This document shows positions 57,101 through 64,000 of a DNA stretch of 64,000 bases, piece after piece. The stretch lies in assembly GCF_041956535.1 (NCBI RefSeq), contig NW_027192206.1, positions 98,012 to 162,011 on the forward strand, written 5' to 3'. Numbering within the stretch: the first letter of the stretch is position 1; each line of letters opens with the position of its first letter. A program made the position numbers and the translations under genes. The notes under the pieces were generated by a model. It was not told where the DNA came from. It was given only the letters and a program-made list of their open reading frames with translations, and made no database searches. The stretch comes from Calcarisporiella thermophila CBS 279.70 (lineage: Eukaryota > Calcarisporiellomycota).

Positions 57101-59290
57101 TGGCTTGTGACAAAGTTCATTGAACCAGGAGCAAAAGCCATTTGGAGGATGGTGGAGCCGCTATGCTCCAATTTCTTTTCTTTGGCGAACGATGAATCAA
57201 ACTCAATCCTCTACGGGGGAAGCCAATTTCTACAAAAGCACTGGAAGCAGGTCATGACCAACGAACATTTCCCCTTCTTCTCGCCGTCATCCCTCAACAA
57301 TACCCTTACCAATCAAACCCTTTCTCTCCCGTTCACTCCGATAGCAAATGCGATCGGGCGGTGGCAACAGATCCCGAGTAGCAACTCCCCTGTAGATCGC
57401 ACTATTTGTGTCCTAGTTGGTTATGTAATCATGATTGGGATGGGCGCGTGGTACCTTGCAAAAACAAAGAACATGTACGGCCGCACGGTTAACCGAGCTA
57501 TGCAGCAGGCAATCCACCAACAGGGCATCATCCTGAAGGTGGCGTTCTTCGTGGCCATCGAGCTCGTCGTGTTCCCGATCATCTGCGGAATCCTCCTCGA
57601 CCTCTCCACGCTACCTCTATTCCCGAACAATGCGGCCCGCCAGCGCTACGAGTTCCACGAGCACGCCCCCTTCACCTCCCTGTTCATGCACTGGTTCCTG
57701 GGCACCGGCTTCATGTTCCATTTCGCGGTGTTTGTCTCGATGTGTCGGGACACGGTTCGGCCGGGCGTGATGTGGTTCATCCGCGATCCAAACGACCCCC
57801 AGTTCCACCCCATTAAGGAGATCCTCGAGCGGCCCGTGTTGACCCAGCTGCAGAAGATCGGCACCTCAGCCCTGATGTACTCGGGGATGGTGGTGGTGGG
57901 GATTGGCGGGGTCGTGCACGCCATCTCCTGGTGCATTCCCGGGGTGTTGCCGCTGAACACGGACATGAGCCTGTCGCTCTCCGATTTCCCGATCGATTTG
58001 CTCGCGCTCCACCTGATCATACCCGTCACCGTGGATTGGGCAAAGCCCAAGCGCATCCTCCGGAAGCTCTTCACCAAGTGGTGGCGGGCGACCGCGCGGC
58101 TGCTGCGGCTGACCTCGTTTATGTTCGACGAGAGAAAGGAGGATGAGGAGGGCTACTACGTGGGGAGGTCGTGGTACGGCTGGTTGACGGGGCAAACCAC
58201 GGGGCCAGGCATCGAGTTCATCAAGGACGGAGGGTTTGTGCGGGCGCCTCGGTACGATGGCGTGCCCGTGATCCAGGGACGGCGCATGCTCATCCCTGTC
58301 AACGAGCAGGGGGAGCGCTTGGTGGAGCAGGACGATTCGCGCTTCAACCCTCGCCTCGACACGAGCAACACCGTGGTCGTGTACGTGCCTCCTCGGTTCC
58401 GCCTGCGCGTCACCAGCTTCCTCCTCCTGATGTGGCTTACCGGCTCCGCCTTTGTCTGTGCGTGCACGATCATCCCACTCTTGACGGGACGCCGCGTGTT
58501 CCGCCACTACCTGGGGAGTGAAAAGACGGTGCACGACATCTACGCCTTCTCCGTGGGTGCCTACCTGGTCTGGGGCGTCGGGTTGGTGATCGACTGGGTG
58601 GTGCGCGGCCTGCTCGCCCTCAAGGCCGAGGACTGGAAGGTGGACCTGAAGGCGGTGGCACAGCGAGTGGGGAGTGCAACTCTTCTGGTGCTCAAGCTGC
58701 TCTATGTGTCGGTGGCCTTGGGCGTGGTCATTCCCTTTTTGTTTGCACTGGCCATCGAGCTGTATATCCTATTGCCTGCACGCTACTCCCCCAAAGAAGA
58801 TACCAGGATTGAGATCAACTTCTTGCAGGACTGGGCGCTCGGCCTGATCTACATCAAAATCTTCACCAAGGCGGCGACCATGCTCGGCGAGAACCGGTGG
58901 AGCCGCACCATCAACGAAATCACCGAGAACGGGATCAGGCGACTGAATGTGGGTGATTTGACTCGGAAGGTGATTGTGCCGGTGGGAGGAGGGCTGTTGC
59001 TGGGAATTTTTGTCCCCTTGGTGGTCTCATGGGTGGCAATAGTGGCGATGGAGGTGGAGGGAAATTTGAAGGTTGCCGTGTTCCGATACATGTACCCCAT
59101 CCTGGCTGGCGTGGGCATTGTATACAAGTTACAGCGGCAGTGCTTCCTCATGATGCGACGGTGGATGCAGGTGATACGGGACGAAGAATATTTGATCGGG
59201 CGGCGACTGCATAACTTGGCGGAGACGGAAGGGGAGACGGGAGGAGGGAACGAAGTGGGTGAAGCGGTGGAAGAGCCTGCAGCACGATAG
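54133..59290 (+). CDS. SSM4: Doa10/MARCH6 ER membrane RING-CH E3 ubiquitin ligase
   Basis: Exons 54133..54145, 54234..54771, 54862..55490, 55558..56954, 57032..59290 give 1611 aa. The 13-nt first exon yields [20 protein letters not shown], almost the start of MARCH6; the ATG at 54212 would lie in the intron. RING-CH (C4HC3) at about 7-60: [49 protein letters not shown]. TM1-2 and TM3 follow. About 600 residues of Gln/Ser/Pro-rich then acidic spacer come next (poly-Glu near 56770-56805). GPLWMLLQNSALMALLISLC and IKPLKLIQLPLTLTQII open the C-terminal block of about ten helices, including the conserved GTGFMFHFAVFVSMCRDTVR region. It ubiquitinates ER-degradation substrates with E2 Ubc6/Ubc7. Longer than MARCH6 (about 910 aa) and yeast Doa10 (1319 aa) because of the spacer. 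Confidence 0.93.
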
Positions 59291-59644
59291 ACCGAATTTT
59301 GCCCTATTGTGAATTATTTTTTTCCCCCTTTTATATTCACCTCTAGGTAGTTTATTTTCAAAAATCGCTTTTTTTTTATCTTTTTATCTTCTACCTTTTT
59401 TTACCTCTTTTTTATTGTCTCCTCGTCTTTTTCTTCTTTCTTCTTTTACTTTTTTCTTCAAAATGTCTTTTTTTTTTCCCTATATATATTGGACTTTTTT
59501 CTCTCTGCTTTAGCCTTTGTCACTTATCCAAGTCCTTGAAAATTAAAAATATGTATGTGACTGCTAAAATGGGGATTTCCACTCAGTTGACGCGTAAAAC
59601 CTATATTTTTTCGAGATCCTACTTTGCGAGACAAGACAGAGGTC
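59291..59644. other. Intergenic, T-rich
   Basis: A dense T-rich tract (about 59315-59500) downstream of Doa10, then the short promoter of the TFIIIC gene. TATATATATT at about 59480-59490 lies about 160 nt before its ATG. No gene seen. Confidence 0.6.
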
Positions 59645-62600
59645 ATGGATGACCAAAACCAACCGTCCAAGTCAAATCTATCTGAGGCTGGAATCCACTC
59701 CACTTCTTCCGCCGATCAGAGCCCATCGTCGACTCGGTCATCCCGCGATTCAAATGCCATGCCTTCTGCGACAAGCACTCCGTCAAAGAGCGGGCGTGCA
59801 TCGAGTCGACAGCTCAAGTTTGGTCGTGGATCGCAAGGAGGGAACTCAGTGCTAGTTCTTATGGAGGGAGGGTCGAAGGATGGAAAGGTTTCGATGGATG
59901 TCCAGCAAGAATCGAATGGTGACGGAAAAGTGATTGCAGCTGGGAGCGGAAGTGGAGGTAAAAGTGCGGAATCCACACCGAAACGCGGACGCGGAAGACC
60001 CCGTAAGCAGGATCTAACTGGTTTGTTTTTCGTTTCGAGCTTATAACAAAAAGAGAAAAAAAAGTATAGTAATCTAAACTAATGATCTCTGCTTTCTGAA
60101 AATAGGAGGAGGAAACGCGGAGAATGAGGGAGAGGCGTCTGAAGCGCATACACCAACGAATCGAAAAACCCAGATTAAACAAAGTTCAAGTTCTAGCAGA
60201 CGAAGCAAGCATCTCAAAAATGAGCAAGATCTGCACAACATCGCTGAAGCGAACGACCAAGTGAGCGTCAGTAATCGGGATGAAAGGGAAATGGAGGAAG
60301 AGGATCATAACCTGGAGGCTACAAGCGAGGAGCCATTCACTCCCGAATCTCGTCGGGGTCGCGGTCGTGCAGAGACCAGTTCATCCGGACGTGGGCGCGG
60401 CCGTGGTCGGGGCAGACCCCGTAAATATCGCCCGGAGGAGGAGATGGGGTTGGATATGGAATTGCCTACGAGTAGCGTTAGAAGTACTAGCTCTGAAAAT
60501 GCTTTCAAGCAAGAACACAGCATTTTGAGTTATATGAAGCCACGCAAGACAAACCCAGCTGAAAACGAGAATAAATCCCCAGGGGATACGACAGGAGAGA
60601 ATAGGGATGAGCCAAGCATGGAAATGGAGGAAAGCATGGCAGACGAGGAACTAAGTACCCCGGTGGTTCGGCGAGGCCGAGGGCGTCCGAGAAAAAATGC
60701 GGATGATAGTGGGCCAAGGTCTGTTCGTAGTAGTGGAAGCGGAAGGGGGAGAGGAAGGGGAAGAGGGAGAGGAAGAGGGAGAGGAAGAGGGAGGGGAAGA
60801 GGAAGGGTACTTAATACTGAGCAAGCGGGTGATGAGGATTCCATTATGGATGAAGCCAATGCAGAAAAGGAAGTGGGCGAGGAAGAGGATGCTGAGAGGA
60901 TGTTGACGGATGAAGAATTAAATACACCTTCGGGCCGACGTCCGCGACGGACGGCCAGTGCGCGTGGAAGAAAGCAAATGCGTAAAATGATACATCATTC
61001 CAACGATTCCGGAAGTGAATTTGAATTGAACGATACTGGAAACGCAGAAGAGGACGATTACGACGAAGAAAGCTTGGCCGAGGAGGAAGAGGAAGAGGAA
61101 GAGGAAGAAGAGTTGGCAGAGTCTGATGAATTAGAGGGGGCAGAAGGAACTGAGTTTGACGGAGGCCGATCAAAGCGATCTGCGTACAAGCCGCGGGGCA
61201 AGTCCGGTAGTACTCCGCGGAGAAACAAGAACACGTTAAAGGATTTTGCAAATGTACCAGTGGCCGGCTGGCAGTTCCTGTCGAAACTCGAGGTGCTAGA
61301 TGAACCGGTTGGCGTTCCAAAAGGATGGTTGAAGCAGCGTGTTTATACCAATGTGACGTTGCTTCCTGAGGACTATACAATAGTATCTGAAGAGTATGAG
61401 AGTGGATTAGATATTACACGAGGCATGTTTATCCTAAATTCTCTCACACCTTTTAGAGACGCACTGGATTATCTTCCTAAGCGACGAACCCCCGTCACCA
61501 TTGAGTTGAAGTCTTCGGGGGGAGCGGACGAACTCTTGCTTGATCCCCAACAGTCGATTAATCTTGGTAAGCTTAATACGAGTCATCCCATGCTCATTTT
61601 CGACGAACTAATCACTTTTCTCTGCGAAAAGATGACTACTATGAAAATAAGCAAGGCTGTATTGTCAATGCTGCAGGGTCCGTATGGGGCCTTGATTGGT
61701 GTCCTCTTGGAACCTCCAAGACTAGTAAGTTGAACTACCAACTTCTTCACTCCGTACACTAACCTTAACATGGCCCTTTCCATAGCGTCCTCCCAATATT
61801 TAGCCATAAGTGGATATAGAGGAACATCCGATGAACACCACGGACTCCACTCGAAACAGCCTGCTACAAAAGGCTGCATCCAAATATGGCGTATTGACTC
61901 TCAACACGAGGTTGCAGATGGGTATGCAAAATGGATCTTTTTCCCTTTTATAATAAAATGACAGTCTTATTGACGCGAATGCTGCATTTACTTTAGTGAA
62001 CCGAGAGCTATGTTGGATTTATGTCTTCTCCACGATTTCGGCTATTCTCGTGACATCAAATGGTGCCCTTATGGAACTTTTGTCGAGGTCTGCATTTAAT
62101 TGATTTGTATGTGGTTGATTTCTGATAACTTATACTCTGATCCCCGTAGTGCCCAAGCGAAAAGACAGGACCGTCTGATTCCCCTCCAGGCAGACTTGGA
62201 CTCTTGGCAGGTTGTTTTGGGGATGGAAGCCTTAAAATCTTCAACATTCCGCACCCAGAAATGTTAAGAAGGCAACATGGGGTCGGGCAAGACGAGACAG
62301 TCTTTGGTAAGATGGTCTTGGATTGAGACTGAAGGAACCAGAAGCACTGACCTCTATTTCATACTTTAGTGCAATTAACTAAACCCCTCTTTCTTGCAAC
62401 CCTTCCGGATACACGCTTGCACACCGTATGCTGGATGGGACACACGCAGATCGCTGCTGGATGCTCTAATGGCAAGTCTTCCTCATGTCTTTTAGAATGC
62501 TAACATGATGGGCTAATCTTTATCGTATCCAGGCTGTATTGTTGTCTGGAATATTGAAGAAGCATTGGAGCCTCCGACAATAATGGAGGAAGAATACAGA

Positions 62601-63615
62601 ATATCAGGTAAATGTTTCGTGTGCCTTCGCTTCCTATCGATAGCATATTAATGGCATGTATTGTTTCTTAGCTTTCGAACCACTCCACTATCTTCCCGCA
62701 CACGACTCCTGTGTATCGATGATTGAATGGGGCGGCCCGAATGATCCAACATTAATTGCAAGCACAGGGAAGGATGGCAGAGTTTTGGCGCGTGATTTGC
62801 GGGATCCTTGGACCGTGATTCCAATTGCTCGAACATTGAGTAAGATCTATACCTTTTTCATTATAATCTTTAGAATTGCATTAATTTTGTATATTTGTTC
62901 CTTTTTAGCACCTATCGACACTATTCTGTGGCCGTACTTTGCCAAAGAGATTCTTTACATGGACTCTGAAGACAATATAATATTGGTGAAGCTGCAAAAG
63001 GAAAACATCGTTTTAATGAATCACTGGCATCATATCTGGGTATGGGATTCTATTTTTTTTTAAAAAAAAATATCCTCTCTGGGTGGTTATGCCAATAGCT
63101 CATTTGCTATTTACCTTTTCCTCTCTCTAGTCCGCATCAAGTTCTCACTTCCATCCGTTTATTGCCACCGCTTCTGCCGATGGTCGTGTCAAAATGACAA
63201 ATATGTACGAGGCTCGCGGGAGATACTTGGTAAGCCTTGAAAACTTGTGTTTATTTTCTCCCTATTATTCACCCAACCTGCTCATTTAGAAAGTCAACCG
63301 GCACAATTTATACCAACTTGCTTACAATAATGAGACCGACAAATATCATTATTTGGACTCAGTTGTACCGGAGGTGCATATCTCAACCATTGCTCCCTAA
63401 TTCTTCAACTATTTTGATTCTCTAGGCTCACACTTCTTTTTTCAAATTAGATTCAGGTCAGGTATCATACGAGTGTCCTCTCCCAAGTCCAACAAATCTT
63501 TGCGCCTGAGGCCTCTATCCAGCGCGTATCATGGTGTCCAAACTCGCGAGCATCTGCTTGGATTGCTTCCGGCGGCATGGCGGGGCTCGTCCGAGTGGAA
63601 AAAGTGCGCGTTTAG
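59645..63615 (+). CDS. TFC6: TFIIIC WD-repeat subunit (Tfc6/Sfc6/GTF3C2-like) with AT-hooks
   Basis: Twelve exons: 59645..60020, 60106..about 61698 or 61724, 61786..61921, 61997..62087, 62150..62306, 62370..62471, 62533..62607, 62672..62839, 62909..63039, 63131..63229, 63290..63373, 63451..63615. The product is about 1058 aa. Residues 1-480 are disordered with AT-hooks (KRGRGRPRKQD, RGRGRGRPRKY, RRGRGRPRKN), a GR dipeptide run and acidic blocks. The C-half holds WD-like segments: SSQYLAISGYRGTSDEHHGL, FGYSRDIKWCPYGTFVE, GRLGLLAGCFGDGSLKIFNI, HTVCWMGHTQIAAGCSNGCI, TLIASTGKDGRVLARDLRDP, and EASIQRVSWCPN with WIASGGMAGLVRVEK. These match the TFIIIC B-block subunit that binds tRNA promoters. Intron 6 uses a GC donor. 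Intron 2 phase is unresolved (see findings). Confidence 0.85.
60737..60806 (+). repeat. Purine-only Gly-Arg dipeptide repeat in the TFIIIC gene
   Basis: GGAAGA/GGGAGA/GGGGAG hexamers encode about a dozen Gly-Arg dipeptides. The strand is almost pure purine (G/A) for about 70 nt. It lies between the third AT-hook and the acidic block. Confidence 0.85.
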
Positions 63616-63845
63616 AGGAATGCTTTTTTCTTTTTTTTTTTTTGAATGAGTAACAGCCCATTGTAGTTTAATATACTCTGTATATACAATATGGATTTCT
63701 TACTTTTATGTTTTTTCCTTAATTTTAATAAATCTTGTATACAAAATCCTATTTGATTCGATACTTTGCCCATCAGCTTAATAAAGCCCTTCTTCGACAC
63801 GGTAGTTGTCCTATAAAAAAAATAGAAAGAAAAAAATTAAAAAGA

Positions 63846-63916
63846 GGACTCGTCGGGATTTGAACCCGAAACCTTAAGATCTGCAGTCTCACGCTCTACC
63901 GTTGAGCTACGAGTCC
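63846..63916 (-). tRNA. tRNA-Cys (anticodon GCA)
   Basis: Read on the minus strand: acceptor GGACTCG pairs with CGAGTCC; D arm AGCTC..GAGC; anticodon stem TGAGA/TCTTA with loop CTGCAGA giving GCA; variable AGGTT; T arm TCGGG-TTCAAAT-CCCGA. 71 nt without an intron and without encoded CCA. A TTTTT Pol III terminator follows on the minus strand just downstream (about 63837-63841). Its neighbour is a subunit of the Pol III factor TFIIIC, probably a coincidence. Confidence 0.95.
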
Positions 63917-64000
63917 TTTGTTGAAATTGTTACGAGGATATTGGCTTTTGGTACGGAAAGTCACATAAACAGTCACTTAGATACTCGGGAGGGAGGAGGG

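Noticed and set aside
1-64000. CRISPR arrays, operons, bacterial insertion sequences
   Set aside because: Intron-rich eukaryotic genes throughout; no regularly spaced repeats or prokaryotic elements seen.

Overview
This 64 kb window is nuclear DNA of a fungus. Almost every gene is split by short introns (about 50 to 100 nt, GT or occasionally GC donors, CTAAC/CTAAT-like branch sites). The gene content is fungal: Snz/PDX1 vitamin B6 synthase, 14-TM DHA2 drug exporter, UNC93-like transporters, Doa10 E3 ligase, the WD-repeat TFIIIC subunit, MARVEL and Smr proteins. The ceruloplasmin-type multicopper oxidase and the Crinkler relic fit an early-diverging filamentous or zoosporic lineage better than a typical ascomycete. 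That placement is inference; species and phylum cannot be fixed from this window.

Layout. 1-2.8 kb: prolidase (cut by the window edge) and PLP synthase, both minus strand. 4.6-5.6 kb: secreted CAP/SCP protein with a strongly basic tail. 6-9.8 kb: mostly non-coding, one weak proline-rich ORF. 9.8-23.4 kb: a transporter and oxidase neighbourhood with two UNC93-like paralogues of identical predicted length in opposite orientation, a laccase-like oxidase with an in-frame TAG, a coiled-coil protein and a DHA2 exporter. 23.7-27.5 kb: RCC1 (Ran GEF) and SelO, head to head. 27.7-29 kb: a two-domain ceruloplasmin/hephaestin-like oxidase.

29-42 kb is a distinctly AT-rich, gene-poor island. It holds orphan ORF fragments, a secreted S41 peptidase-like gene, a PAM2-CUE-CCCH-Smr RNA-surveillance protein, a decayed Crinkler (CRN) gene and a class 3 lipase.

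42.7-64 kb returns to housekeeping genes: Herp/Usa1-like ubiquitin-domain protein, MARVEL-like membrane protein, C2H2 transcription factor, mitochondrial enoyl-CoA hydratase, a four-helix membrane protein, Doa10/MARCH6 (1611 aa), TFIIIC WD subunit and a tRNA-Cys(GCA). Herp-like and Doa10 proteins both belong to ER-associated degradation, but nothing shows that they are co-regulated here.

Exon boundaries were read by eye from splice consensus, protein-family continuity and reading-frame arithmetic. No aligner or database was used. Where phases did not close (TFIIIC intron 2, the CRN gene) this is stated.
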